Below are positions 15,740 to 23,369 of a stretch of DNA of 26,931 nucleotides, piece after piece (within the stretch, counting starts at the first letter, position 1; each line of letters starts with the position of its first letter). Origin of the DNA: a virus. The stretch lies in the IMG/VR virus record IMGVR_UViG_3300017755_003472, positions 1 to 26,931 of that record; one strand, 5' to 3'. The position numbers and the translations under genes were made by a program. A model generated the notes under the pieces. That model saw nothing but the letters and a program-made list of their open reading frames with translations. It was not told where the DNA came from and ran no database searches.

Positions 15740-17065
15740 TTATATATATGGTAATGCCAACGGCAAACTATCTTTTCCTTCAATATAATTTTTAGTTGTA
15801 TAAGAGGCATTTGTAGATTGACTTAATTGTTTTAATTTCAAATATCCAAAAACTTCAACTGAAACACGATTAATACCTGTTGGTGCTGTAGATGTTTGTG
15901 CTGTAACTGTAAATCTTTCTTTTTCATCAATATTTAATACTACATCTTCACTAACAGTAGTAGAACTATGTAAATGATATGTTTTAATTCTATGTTTATT
16001 AATGTTAGTATCCGAACTTCCCCATTTATATTTATTAAAAATAATTTCTGATTCATCTTCACAATGACTACTGATCATAACTCTTTGTATAATTAATTCA
16101 TAACCTAATGGCACAGTATATTGTGGATTTTGATGTTTACCATAATTTAATGGAATTGAACACATAGGATTTGCCGATGTTCCACCGTTAACATCTGTAT
16201 TATATATTGAAATAACTCCAGCATTACAATATAATCCACCTGAGGTTGTAACTTCAGCGAAATTTATATCAGTCATTGGTATTGGAAAAGAAACCTCAGT
16301 TAATCCATTTAAAGTTGCTGTCTGAGTAATTTCACCAAAATCAGCATTTAATCCGTGTATTTTTACCTGTCTACCTCCAATTCCAGCACTATTATCATTT
16401 GTAGAATTACTTACCATTAAAATATTATTTGCTTTATGAACTTCTCCTGATGTGTCAAAATATCCTTTTGTAGATACTACTCCATCTTCAAATAATAAAA
16501 ATTCAGAATTAGTTAAATTACCTTTACAACTCATTGACCAAGCACTCATACCTTTAAAAATTCCTGATTGAACATCTGTTCTATAATCATTTACAATTTT
16601 ATTTAATAATCCAATATCACATAATTCTATTTTTTTATCCCTTGTTTTGTATAAATCAACCATATTATGTTGTGAATTAGCACTAATATTATATTCCAAA
16701 TCAGCAACAGAAGGATCACTAATTGTAAAATTATAATATCTTGATTCAACATTTAATAAAATGGATAAGTCACTATTTTTATTAACTGCTCCTCCTCTTG
16801 CTGTAGATATAGAACAATCAATATTATAGGTTTGGCATAATTCTAATTCATTAATATTTGATTGAATAAAACCAGTTTCAGTTCCTTCATATGCTATATT
16901 TGATTTAAAAATATTTAATTTTAATGTTGGCGGAGGTGTTGTTGCCACTTTCTGAGATGTGGAAACATTTACCACAATTGAGTTATATCCAAGAGCATTT
17001 AATTGTCCAACATATTGTGTATCTGTTGATTGTCTAAAATTTCCATTTTTCTGTATTTGACTCAT
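15740..17065 (-). CDS. Putative virion surface protein (441 aa)
   Basis: A 441-aa protein, beta-rich and without membrane segments. The opening region includes QLNALGYNSIVVNVSTSQ, and the middle has GMSAWSMSCKGNLTNSEFLL and a patch reading GGLYCNAGVISIYNTDVNGG. The C-terminal part (VPLGYELIIQRVMISSHCED, VSVEVFGYLKLKQL) looks like strands of a further beta-sandwich, with an S.EVFGYLK end also seen in attachment proteins. It leads the minus-strand block of fibre candidates and diverges from a capsid-like gene at 17174, the two late-type promoters lying back to back in a 108-bp spacer. A vertex, penton-associated or receptor-binding role is plausible; I cannot assign a family. Confidence 0.65.
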   Translation of the reverse strand: MSQIQKNGNFRQSTDTQYVGQLNALGYNSIVVNVSTSQKVATTPPPTLKLNIFKSNIAYEGTETGFIQSNINELELCQTYNIDCSISTARGGAVNKNSDLSILLNVESRYYNFTISDPSVADLEYNISANSQHNMVDLYKTRDKKIELCDIGLLNKIVNDYRTDVQSGIFKGMSAWSMSCKGNLTNSEFLLFEDGVVSTKGYFDTSGEVHKANNILMVSNSTNDNSAGIGGRQVKIHGLNADFGEITQTATLNGLTEVSFPIPMTDINFAEVTTSGGLYCNAGVISIYNTDVNGGTSANPMCSIPLNYGKHQNPQYTVPLGYELIIQRVMISSHCEDESEIIFNKYKWGSSDTNINKHRIKTYHLHSSTTVSEDVVLNIDEKERFTVTAQTSTAPTGINRVSVEVFGYLKLKQLSQSTNASYTTKNYIEGKDSLPLALPYI

Positions 17066-17096
17066 TATATATATTAATATAATATATATTTTTATA
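17066..17096 (-). promoter_or_regulatory. Virion-type (late) promoter element of 15740-17065
   Basis: Minus strand: AAAAATATATATTATATTAA then TATATATA at the ATG. TACA of the consensus is TATA here, as also at 4651 and 14540. Confidence 0.65.
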
Positions 17097-17142
17097 AATG
17101 TTTAATTTTACTTATAAAAAAAATTATATAAAATTTATTGTT

Positions 17143-17173
17143 AAAAATAAAATATATTATATTAATATATACA
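17143..17173 (+). promoter_or_regulatory. Virion-type (late) promoter element of 17174
   Basis: AAAAATAAAATATATTATAT then TAATATATACA at the ATG. Together with the element at 17066-17096 it forms a back-to-back promoter pair. Confidence 0.75.
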
Positions 17174-18826
17174 ATGTCTAATCCAGCATCAGAACCGATT
17201 ACTCAAAACTCACAAACAAACAATGCTAAGTATGTTTCAATAATTCCTGAAAATGGCACAGAATTTTCACCTTCCCAAAAAATTATATTTAATTTAGACC
17301 CATCATTGGGATGGATTAAAGGAAGAGATTCATATTTAGTTTTTGATATAGAAAATGTAGGAGCATCCCCATTACCACTTACTTTAGCACAAGGCGGTAT
17401 CTCCAGTATTATAAAACAGGTAAATATTTTTAGTCAACAAAATGGTATGTTGTTAGAAACACTTGATGATTATAACCAATGGACAGCAACAGAACTTCAA
17501 TATAGAAACGATGATCCAAATAATGTAAGTAATATTGAAGGATGTCCAAAATATCTTCAACCAAAAAGTGCTTTAGCACCATCTAATGATGATGTAAAAC
17601 TTTTAAAAAACTGGCATAATAATAATAGAGATGTTCAAGCACATAGACTTACTCAAATTAAAGACGATGCTACACCACAAATTACTCCAGTAAGATTTAC
17701 TACTCCACTTAGATGTGGAATATTTAGACACTGGGATGATGAAACTTTAGTGCCAATTTTACAGATGGGAGGTTTAAGAATTGAACTTGTTTTAGCAGAT
17801 CCAGTTGAAGCACTTGATATGCCTTTTAGTGGTAGATTAAATGCTGATAAATCACAAGGTGGTCATTGGGCAAAAGCAGTTAATTATCCAATGAAATGTG
17901 ATGATTTTGTTAATAATGCTACAACTTTAACATTGGCAGATCCAGTTTTAGCAATAAAAGATTGTGGTTTAATTGTTGGTCAAACTATAACTGTTAATTA
18001 TACACAAGTAGGAACTGCTACTGCTATAACACTTGATAGACAAGTAACTGCTATTGCTCAGAATGGAACTAAAATTGATTTAACATTAACAGCATTAACT
18101 CCAGCACCTGTTGTTGGTTCTGTTACTGCTGTCATTGCTGATTCACAAATGACACAAGCAAATATTAATTATAAAGTAAGAAATGCCGAATTTAGACTTT
18201 TACAAGAAATGCCACCAAACACTAAAATGGCAAATATGGATTATGTTTTTACATCTTATGATTTATTCAGAGATACCATTCCAAAAAGTCAAACAAATTT
18301 TAATCAAGATATTACATCTGTAGCATCTAAAGCAGTTTCATTATTTACAATGTATGAAAATCCATTTTATGATGCTTTGGTTAACTTTCCAAATGGACAA
18401 TATCATCAAGGAACTACACCTGATGAAACAGGTATTAATATGAATAGTATAGTATATTTTATTAATAATAAACTTTATCCATTAAGAGCATATAATCCAA
18501 GTAGATATGGTGATAGAGTTATTAATCAAAATGAATTAGTAAAGGCATTTGGCACATTAAATTTTGCCCCAAAATGTTTAGGATCAAGTAAAAATGCCGA
18601 CTTGGGAGAATATACAAACAGGTATTTACACGGTAGAGAATTAGCAAGAGGTGATAGTGTTTTTAATTTACAAAATGCTGAACCGCAAATCAGATTAGGT
18701 TTTAGTGCTGGAAGAGGAGATGATGATAATGGAAATGCTGTTGGTAATCTTAGAATGAAAACTTTCGTATTTAGTAAGAAAATCTTACATATTGATGGAG
18801 ATGCTGGTCTCTCTCTTGAACATTAA
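17174..18826 (+). CDS. Capsid-like protein, second double-jelly-roll candidate
   Basis: A 550-aa protein. The start is ATG 17174 (MSNPASEPITQNS), directly after a late-type element; an in-frame ATG at 17138 would put the promoter within the gene. Residues about 35-115 read KIIFNLDPSLGWIKGRDSYL, then GGISSIIKQVNIFSQQNGML and LETLDDYNQW. This is the typical opening of PLV capsid proteins: strand, loop, 'dsYLvF', the GG[IV]ssII..V.I segment, then le...dY. The C-terminal half (MNSIVYFINNKLYPLRAYNP, NELVKAFGTLNF) looks like the second barrel. A Thr/Ala/Val-rich insertion (about 255-335) could be a surface loop. It may be a second capsomer protein or a specialised vertex component. Confidence 0.65.
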   Translation: MSNPASEPITQNSQTNNAKYVSIIPENGTEFSPSQKIIFNLDPSLGWIKGRDSYLVFDIENVGASPLPLTLAQGGISSIIKQVNIFSQQNGMLLETLDDYNQWTATELQYRNDDPNNVSNIEGCPKYLQPKSALAPSNDDVKLLKNWHNNNRDVQAHRLTQIKDDATPQITPVRFTTPLRCGIFRHWDDETLVPILQMGGLRIELVLADPVEALDMPFSGRLNADKSQGGHWAKAVNYPMKCDDFVNNATTLTLADPVLAIKDCGLIVGQTITVNYTQVGTATAITLDRQVTAIAQNGTKIDLTLTALTPAPVVGSVTAVIADSQMTQANINYKVRNAEFRLLQEMPPNTKMANMDYVFTSYDLFRDTIPKSQTNFNQDITSVASKAVSLFTMYENPFYDALVNFPNGQYHQGTTPDETGINMNSIVYFINNKLYPLRAYNPSRYGDRVINQNELVKAFGTLNFAPKCLGSSKNADLGEYTNRYLHGRELARGDSVFNLQNAEPQIRLGFSAGRGDDDNGNAVGNLRMKTFVFSKKILHIDGDAGLSLEH

Positions 18827-18851
18827 AATAAAAACTATTAAAATATTTTAG

Positions 18852-18905
18852 GAACTCATATTCCAAATCATTAACTAATTAGTCAATAAATTGGAACTTA
18901 GGTTC
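18852..18905 (-). repeat. 54-bp directional palindrome, copy 5 (orientation B)
   Basis: GAACTCATATTCC at left and GGAACTTAGGTTC at right on the plus strand, centre TTAACTAATTAGTCAA. It lies between two plus-strand capsid-like genes, 26 bp after the stop of the first. Confidence 0.95.
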
Positions 18906-18956
18906 TTATATTTCAAAATGCTAAAAATAATTATATAAAATTTATATAATTATTAT

Positions 18957-18988
18957 TAAAAATAAAATATATTATATTAATATATACA
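18957..18988 (+). promoter_or_regulatory. Virion-type (late) promoter element of 18989
   Basis: AAAAATAAAATATATTATAT then TAATATATACA at the ATG. Identical to the 17174 element over its whole length, although the two genes have diverged strongly. Confidence 0.75.
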
Positions 18989-20530
18989 ATGCCGTCAAAA
19001 AAATTAAATTTTTCACTTGCTCCAATTAACGACAACCCTACATCTGTAAATGCTTCATCTACTACCAAAGTTGATAATGGATTCTCACATAAAAATGGAT
19101 TTCCTACAATTAAATTTAGTATTCCAGCACAGGATGTTTTATTGGATGTAAACAATTTATATTTATCAGGTCAAATTTTCATTAATGATGCTAATGGTAA
19201 TTTAGTTCAAAATCAAAATAGTAGCACTAACAATATTGCTAAATTTAATAAAAATAATGCTGGTAATGCTGGTGCTGGTGCTGGAGGAAATGGTATTATT
19301 TTAAACAATACTGTTAATAAATCCAACTGGAACGGAGTTTCATCAGTTATAGATAAGGTTGTGATCCAATCAAAAAAAACTCAAACCGAATTATCAACTA
19401 TTATTAATTACTCAGCATTTAATGCTTTGAAAATGGGACATAGTAATAATGAAGATGATTATATGAGAAGTTCCCTAATTAGAAATATGTGTGCTGGTGT
19501 TAATTCAGGATTTACAGATAGACATCTTAATAACACTCCTTTTGATGCCCTTTCAAATCTTCCAAACTATAGTGATAAATTTGCTGGTCAGTTTTTTAGT
19601 TTTAAACTTGATGTAGCATTATTAAATGCTCAGGCAATCCATCTTGGTAATGCTTTTGCTGGTGGTTTACTAATTACTCTTCATTTATCTCCTGATTCTG
19701 CCTTTTTACATCAAAGGTTCAGAACTGTAGATGGAACAGCAAATGGCAGTATTACAGGAGCATCTTATCAATTAAAAAATATTAGATTAGAAGGTAAATA
19801 TGCCATCCCAACCCCACAGGATTTACAAATGTATAATCCAGTTATAACAATGAATTCAAGGGTAAATTTAATGAATGATCTCGTATCCTCAGAAAATGCC
19901 AACACATACACACCACAACTTAGAATGGTTAAAGGTGTTGTTAATACTTTCCTTGATGATAATCAAAGTAATAATTATTCATTGAATCAAAATAATTTCA
20001 GAGTTCCAGTTGGATTAGAACAATATCAACAGGCAAAAAATAACATCAGATACCCAAATGACTTTCAAACACAAGTTGTTCCAAATAGTAGAAGTGCTAT
20101 TACAGCAGGTGGAGATGTTGTTCCGAATGTCACCTCATTCCCTGCTACATTACAAGGTGATAGTGAATTGAGATTACAATTTGGTCGTGCTATACTTGGT
20201 GGAAGATTACCTGCTCATACATCCGCAACTATGGATTTAACTAACTCCAGTATACAAGGTGATTATGATGCCAGTTCTACCCCATCCGCAACTCTTATGT
20301 GTGGCGATAATACAAAACCTGATCTATTGGGAATTGCTGTTGATTATAATAACAACATTGGACAAACTCAAAATTATGTTAATCAAGATTATGAACTCAA
20401 AGTTTCTTCAGGTGTTAATACAGGAAGAACAAATCTCCCAGCAACAAGATCTAATAGAGTTTCAATTATGGAAAGTTTTGTTAAAAATTATTCTCAGATT
20501 GATTTACGAACTTTACAAAAAACTCAATAA
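18989..20530 (+). CDS. Capsid-like protein, third double-jelly-roll candidate
   Basis: A 513-aa protein. Its first third again follows the capsid opening: IKFSIPAQDVLLDVNNLYLS, then, after an Asn/Gly-rich loop, GVSSVIDKVVIQSKKTQTEL and STIINYSAFNAL. The loop (about 70-105, GNAGAGAGGNG) is low in complexity and probably lies at the surface. Later strands such as FFSFKLDVALLNAQAIHLGN, LLITLHLSPDSAFLHQRF and YQLKNIRLEGKYAIP are typical of beta-sandwich barrels. Length equals that of the 505-aa major capsid protein. It follows the second capsid-like gene, with palindrome copy 5 between them, and has an identical late-type promoter. Three such proteins in one small virus is unusual. Confidence 0.65.
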   Translation: MPSKKLNFSLAPINDNPTSVNASSTTKVDNGFSHKNGFPTIKFSIPAQDVLLDVNNLYLSGQIFINDANGNLVQNQNSSTNNIAKFNKNNAGNAGAGAGGNGIILNNTVNKSNWNGVSSVIDKVVIQSKKTQTELSTIINYSAFNALKMGHSNNEDDYMRSSLIRNMCAGVNSGFTDRHLNNTPFDALSNLPNYSDKFAGQFFSFKLDVALLNAQAIHLGNAFAGGLLITLHLSPDSAFLHQRFRTVDGTANGSITGASYQLKNIRLEGKYAIPTPQDLQMYNPVITMNSRVNLMNDLVSSENANTYTPQLRMVKGVVNTFLDDNQSNNYSLNQNNFRVPVGLEQYQQAKNNIRYPNDFQTQVVPNSRSAITAGGDVVPNVTSFPATLQGDSELRLQFGRAILGGRLPAHTSATMDLTNSSIQGDYDASSTPSATLMCGDNTKPDLLGIAVDYNNNIGQTQNYVNQDYELKVSSGVNTGRTNLPATRSNRVSIMESFVKNYSQIDLRTLQKTQ

Positions 20531-20545
20531 ATAAATATATGATAC

Positions 20546-20576
20546 AAAAATAAAATATTTAGTAATTATATATACA
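20546..20576 (+). promoter_or_regulatory. Virion-type (late) promoter element of 20577 (variant)
   Basis: AAAAATAAAATATTTAGTAA then TTATATATACA at the ATG. The middle differs from the consensus; the two ends are kept. Confidence 0.65.
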
Positions 20577-21125
20577 ATGAACTCAAAAGAATATAAGCAA
20601 AGTTTAAACAAGAAGGTCAAGGATATGACTCCTGAAGAAAAAAAGAAATATGGCAAATTAAGAACACAAGAGAGTAGAGCAAAGAAAAAAGGAACACATA
20701 CAATGCCTGATGGGACTAAAATGACTGGAGAAACCCATACTAAAGATAGTAAACCAGTAAAAAAAGAAAAGAAAGTAATTAAAATTAAAAAGACAGGTGG
20801 AGTAAATGCTAAAACTGGTGCTAATAAAGGAAATATTGCTAATAAAAAATTAAAATGTTTTATGTTAACTGCTAAAAATGGTGGTAAATATAGAACCTGT
20901 GTTGTGCCTGAAAAAGATAAAAAACCTAAAAAAACTGTAAGAGATGCTCCAAGAAAAGAACCAAGAAAAAGGGCATATATTAAAGCATATTCTTCAGTAG
21001 CAGAAAGAACTGCCGATCAAAAGGCAAGAGCAAAAGCAAAAAGAGAAGAAAAAAAGAAGGAAAAAGAACCAAAAACCGTAGTGGCAAAAAATAAAAAGAA
21101 ATTTAAAATAAAAGTAAAAAAATAA
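20577..21125 (+). CDS. Very basic core-like protein with a MPDGT.MTG.THT.DS motif
   Basis: A 182-aa protein, roughly one third Lys plus Arg. Residues 41-60 carry THTMPDGTKMTGETHTKDSK, a short motif I associate with small basic proteins of PLVs, giant viruses and some phages; its function is unknown. A small Cys-containing segment (KLKCFMLTAKNGGKYRTC, about 91-108) may form a compact fold, and the C-terminal 75 residues are Lys/Arg/Glu-rich and disordered (ADQKARAKAKREEKKKEKEP). Charge suggests DNA binding inside the capsid, like adenovirus core proteins; this is inference. The late-type promoter (20546-20576) groups it with virion genes. Palindrome copy 6 follows 15 bp after its stop. Confidence 0.75.
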   Translation: MNSKEYKQSLNKKVKDMTPEEKKKYGKLRTQESRAKKKGTHTMPDGTKMTGETHTKDSKPVKKEKKVIKIKKTGGVNAKTGANKGNIANKKLKCFMLTAKNGGKYRTCVVPEKDKKPKKTVRDAPRKEPRKRAYIKAYSSVAERTADQKARAKAKREEKKKEKEPKTVVAKNKKKFKIKVKK

Positions 21126-21140
21126 TTCAACTAATATTAA

Positions 21141-21194
21141 GAACCTAAGTTCCAAATCATTAACTAATCAGTCAATGAATTGGAATATGAGTTC
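21141..21194 (+). repeat. 54-bp directional palindrome, copy 6 (orientation A)
   Basis: GAACCTAAGTTCC at left, centre AACTAATCAGTC (one change from CTAATTAG), GGAATATGAGTTC at right. It separates the last virion-type gene (ends 21125) from the early-type cluster (starts 21277). A TCAACTAATA motif sits just before it (21127-21136). Confidence 0.95.
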
Positions 21195-21253
21195 CTACCA
21201 TATTTTATATAAAACAAAAACACCTGTATAATAAAAATTGATTTAAATAAATG

Positions 21254-21263
21254 TTAACTAATA
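21254..21263 (+). promoter_or_regulatory. TYAACTAATA motif upstream of 21277
   Basis: TTAACTAATA, 13 bp before the ATG and followed by TATATAAC. One of a family of motifs confined, by eye, to 0.5-0.9 kb and 21.1-23.4 kb. Confidence 0.55.
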
Positions 21264-21276
21264 TATATAACATAAA

Positions 21277-21462
21277 ATGAATAAAATCAATTCTCAACAA
21301 ACAAAAATGAATAAATCAAAATCTGAATTAAAAAAACTATTTAAAAAAAATATTTATAGTGCTTTAGAGTCGGCAATGTCCATTAAAACGGATGATATGT
21401 CAGAAAAAGATTTTAAAAATTTGGTTCAATTTATATTATCTGTAAAATGTCAATTGATATAA
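21277..21462 (+). CDS. Small basic protein of the early-type cluster
   Basis: A 61-aa protein, Lys/Ser-rich at the N-terminus (MNKINSQQTKMNKSKSELKK), then a helical part (NIYSALESAMSIKTDDMSEK, FKNLVQFILSV). No family recognised. The upstream motif TTAACTAATA (21254-21263) replaces the virion-type promoter. A second in-frame ATG at 21307 could be the real start. It opens the cluster 21277-23261, after palindrome copy 6. Confidence 0.5.
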   Translation: MNKINSQQTKMNKSKSELKKLFKKNIYSALESAMSIKTDDMSEKDFKNLVQFILSVKCQLI

Positions 21463-21479
21463 AACCATTTAAATAAATA

Positions 21480-21489
21480 TCAACTAATA
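21480..21489 (+). promoter_or_regulatory. TYAACTAATA motif upstream of the RING gene
   Basis: TCAACTAATA, 14 bp before ATG 21504, followed by an ATATATAT run ending at the ATG. Confidence 0.55.
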
Positions 21490-21503
21490 TAAATATATAT
21501 ATA

Positions 21504-21908
21504 ATGCCAATTGATTATAAAAAAGAATATTTCAAAGAGAAGAACAAAGCAAGGTTTGCTTGGGGTCAATATTTCCAACTAAGGAATGAACTATTTGCTT
21601 TAGAAACTCATATATATGATGAACTTTATGATGATATGTTTAGTAATAGTGAATCAGAATCAAGTGACGATACAATAGAATCACCAAAACAAATGGATGA
21701 ACATTTAATTAAGTTTATTCAAGAGTTATACAAAAAAGCAAAAGATAAAGTAGAATGTCCAATATGTATGGAAAAAATAGATAGTAAAGATTTATTTACA
21801 ACTGGATGTGGTCATAATTTTCACAATAGTTGTATGGATCAATTAAAAAATTCAACAACTAAAAAGACTGTAGATTGTCCAATGTGTCGCAAGAAAATAT
21901 TTAAATAA
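21504..21908 (+). CDS. RING-H2 finger protein, probable E3 ubiquitin ligase
   Basis: A 134-aa protein. Residues 1-45 are a charged helix (YKKEYFKEKNKARFAWGQYF), residues 46-65 an acidic Ser-rich linker, and the C-terminal 50 residues a textbook RING-H2 domain: C85-x2-C88, C102-x-H104-x2-H107-x2-C110, C125-x2-C128 (CPICMEK, CGHNFHNSC, CPMCRKK). All eight zinc ligands are present in the cross-brace order. Such domains bind E2 enzymes and act as ubiquitin E3 ligases. In a virus, the likely job is to redirect host protein turnover or counter defence, early in infection. The substrate cannot be told; the N-terminal helix is the candidate targeting part. The TCAACTAATA motif at 21480 suggests the same control as its neighbours. 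It points to a eukaryotic host. Confidence 0.88.
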   Translation: MPIDYKKEYFKEKNKARFAWGQYFQLRNELFALETHIYDELYDDMFSNSESESSDDTIESPKQMDEHLIKFIQELYKKAKDKVECPICMEKIDSKDLFTTGCGHNFHNSCMDQLKNSTTKKTVDCPMCRKKIFK

Positions 21909-21948
21909 TTCATTTTTTTGAACTTTTTTAATTAATATAAACTTTATA

Positions 21949-21958
21949 TTAACTAATA
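21949..21958 (+). promoter_or_regulatory. TYAACTAATA motif upstream of 22007
   Basis: TTAACTAATA, 48 bp before the ATG. Downstream lie AAAATTGA (21964-21971, the same octamer as the mimivirus early promoter) and an AT run ending TACAATG, so early and late signals may coexist. Confidence 0.5.
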
Positions 21959-22006
21959 AAAATAAAATTGATTTAAAAATAAAATCTTTATATATTATAT
22001 AATACA

Positions 22007-22348
22007 ATGTCAGTTCAATTAATGAATTCAGTTTTAACAAATGCTCAAGAATCTTGGGAAACTAAAACCCATTCTCAACTCAAAGCAGAGTATGAGTTAA
22101 TGGCACAAAGACTTGAGGCAAGGAGAGCAACCTGTAGAAAGTCAAGTAAACAATATTATGATAAGACTTTTAAATTAAAAGAGAATGCCACACCTGAAGA
22201 TGTAGAGAAAAATAAATCATCTTTAATGAAAAGGGACGAATATCAAAAAAGTTATTATACCAAAAATAAAGAAGCAATTAAAATAAAACAAAAAAAATAT
22301 AGAGAAGCAAGAAAACTTAAAAAACTTGCTGAAGAAACTAAACAATAA
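22007..22348 (+). CDS. Basic helical protein of unknown function
   Basis: A 113-aa protein, predicted mostly helical. N-terminal MSVQLMNSVLTNAQESWETK is followed by two basic helices rich in Lys, Arg and Tyr (EARRATCRKSSKQYYDKTFK; YQKSYYTKNKEAIKIKQKKY). The repeated [KR]..YY..K...[KI] pattern is also found in small viral and plant-like proteins of the 'YYxKNKExIKxKxKxYxE' type that may bind nucleic acid, but no function is established. It carries both upstream signals: TTAACTAATA (21949-21958) and a virion-type AT run ending TACAATG. Confidence 0.65.
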   Translation: MSVQLMNSVLTNAQESWETKTHSQLKAEYELMAQRLEARRATCRKSSKQYYDKTFKLKENATPEDVEKNKSSLMKRDEYQKSYYTKNKEAIKIKQKKYREARKLKKLAEETKQ

Positions 22349-22393
22349 AACATTTATAATAACATTGATTAATTTTATTTAAAGGTTAATCAA

Positions 22394-22403
22394 TATTAGT
22401 TAA
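22394..22403 (-). promoter_or_regulatory. TYAACTAATA motif (inverted) upstream of 22409
   Basis: TATTAGTTAA, the reverse complement of TTAACTAATA, 5 bp before the ATG. Inverted use suggests a protein-binding site rather than a directional core promoter. Confidence 0.5.
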
Positions 22404-22408
22404 TATAT

Positions 22409-23155
22409 ATGTCTTCTACCTCAACTTACAATCAAAGTGTTGAGAAATATAAAAAAGAATTAATATCTCTTTTAAATATTTCAGAACAAGAATTAAATGC
22501 TATATTTAAATCTACACTTTACAGTTTAAAACACAAGTTGGAGCAAATAGGCGGTGAATCTTTCTTACAATCTCTAATGAAATTAGATTATAATGATACA
22601 ATATCATTTAATAGAGAAGAGGAATCTATACAAGAGATAGTATATCGTAATAATATTTATGATAAAAATGTAGATGAGAATAAAGATTGTTTTGTATGTT
22701 TATGTGGTAAATCACATTTGAAAAACTTACATTTATTTGCTCACGACGATTTAGATGAACAATGTATAATTGGTTCAAGTTGTATAAAACAAGTTTGTAA
22801 ACTACAAGATGCTTACTCTGAAAACTTGGAATTAAAAGATAAATTAAATGGTTTATACGATGATGTAAAAACTGCTGAAAAAAATAAAAATAATAAACCG
22901 TGTTATAAATGCGGTGATCTATGTATTAATAAATCAACTAATTATAAATTTGAACATATGAATAATTATTGCCGTAGTTGTTTAGTGGGAAAAACTCATA
23001 GTTATATTAAATGCTCAAAATGCCATATTAAAGTTATACCAGCATCACAACCGTTACCATATGATAAGAATAAATTTAAAGAAATTTGTGGTAAATGTTG
23101 GCACAAAGCAAATGAGAAGAAAGATTGGTATAAAAAGAAATATAATAAAAATTAA
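22409..23155 (+). CDS. Multi-CxxC zinc-binding protein of unknown function
   Basis: A 248-aa protein. Residues 1-90 are helical and charged. From residue 94 there are 15 Cys, most in CxxC pairs: CFVCLC (94-99), C119/C125/C130, CYKC and C172 (165-172), CRSC (188-191), CSKC (202-205) and CGKC (227-230). At least three zinc sites are likely. The segment CLCGKSHLKNLHLF followed by EQCIIGSSCIKQVC resembles a Cys-rich module I have seen in unnamed giant-virus and PLV proteins, where it is of unknown function. The N-terminus may bind a partner while the zinc region binds nucleic acid or protein. The start is set by ATG right after TATATAT, with inverted TATTAGTTAA 6 bp upstream of the ATG. Confidence 0.75.
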   Translation: MSSTSTYNQSVEKYKKELISLLNISEQELNAIFKSTLYSLKHKLEQIGGESFLQSLMKLDYNDTISFNREEESIQEIVYRNNIYDKNVDENKDCFVCLCGKSHLKNLHLFAHDDLDEQCIIGSSCIKQVCKLQDAYSENLELKDKLNGLYDDVKTAEKNKNNKPCYKCGDLCINKSTNYKFEHMNNYCRSCLVGKTHSYIKCSKCHIKVIPASQPLPYDKNKFKEICGKCWHKANEKKDWYKKKYNKN

Positions 23156-23162
23156 TATTATA

Positions 23163-23261
23163 ATGTATAAACATTGTGAAAAATGTAAATTATGGGGATA
23201 TCTTTATCATCATAAATATTGCCATACTTGCTTGGAACTCATAATCCAAAATATTAACTAA
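23163..23261 (+). CDS. 32-aa CxxC microprotein ending inside palindrome copy 7
   Basis: ATG 23163 opens a 32-codon frame 7 bp after the multi-CxxC gene. The product has CEKC (5-8) and CHTC (20-23) separated by 11 residues (KLWGYLYHHKY), the spacing of a single zinc ribbon, and a short hydrophobic tail LELIIQNIN. Its last nine codons, including the stop, lie inside palindrome copy 7, so the repeat supplies the C-terminus. It could be a stand-alone zinc microprotein, or a remnant of a longer protein cut off by palindrome insertion. The four well-spaced Cys argue that it is or was coding. Confidence 0.5.
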   Translation: MYKHCEKCKLWGYLYHHKYCHTCLELIIQNIN

Positions 23262-23288
23262 TTAGTCAACAAAATGGATTATAAGTTC
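23235..23288 (-). repeat. 54-bp directional palindrome, copy 7 (orientation B, diverged)
   Basis: Length and centre (TTAACTAATTAGTCAAC) are kept, but outer arms have changed to GAACTCATAATCC and GGATTATAAGTTC. Changes in one arm are matched in the other (AATCC/GGATT), preserving pairing. It overlaps the end of the 32-aa frame. Confidence 0.9.
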
Positions 23289-23369
23289 TATGTCAACTAA
23301 TAGTAGTATATATTGGGTAAATAGTATGAAATATAAGTATAATAATATAATAAAACTATATCAACTAAT

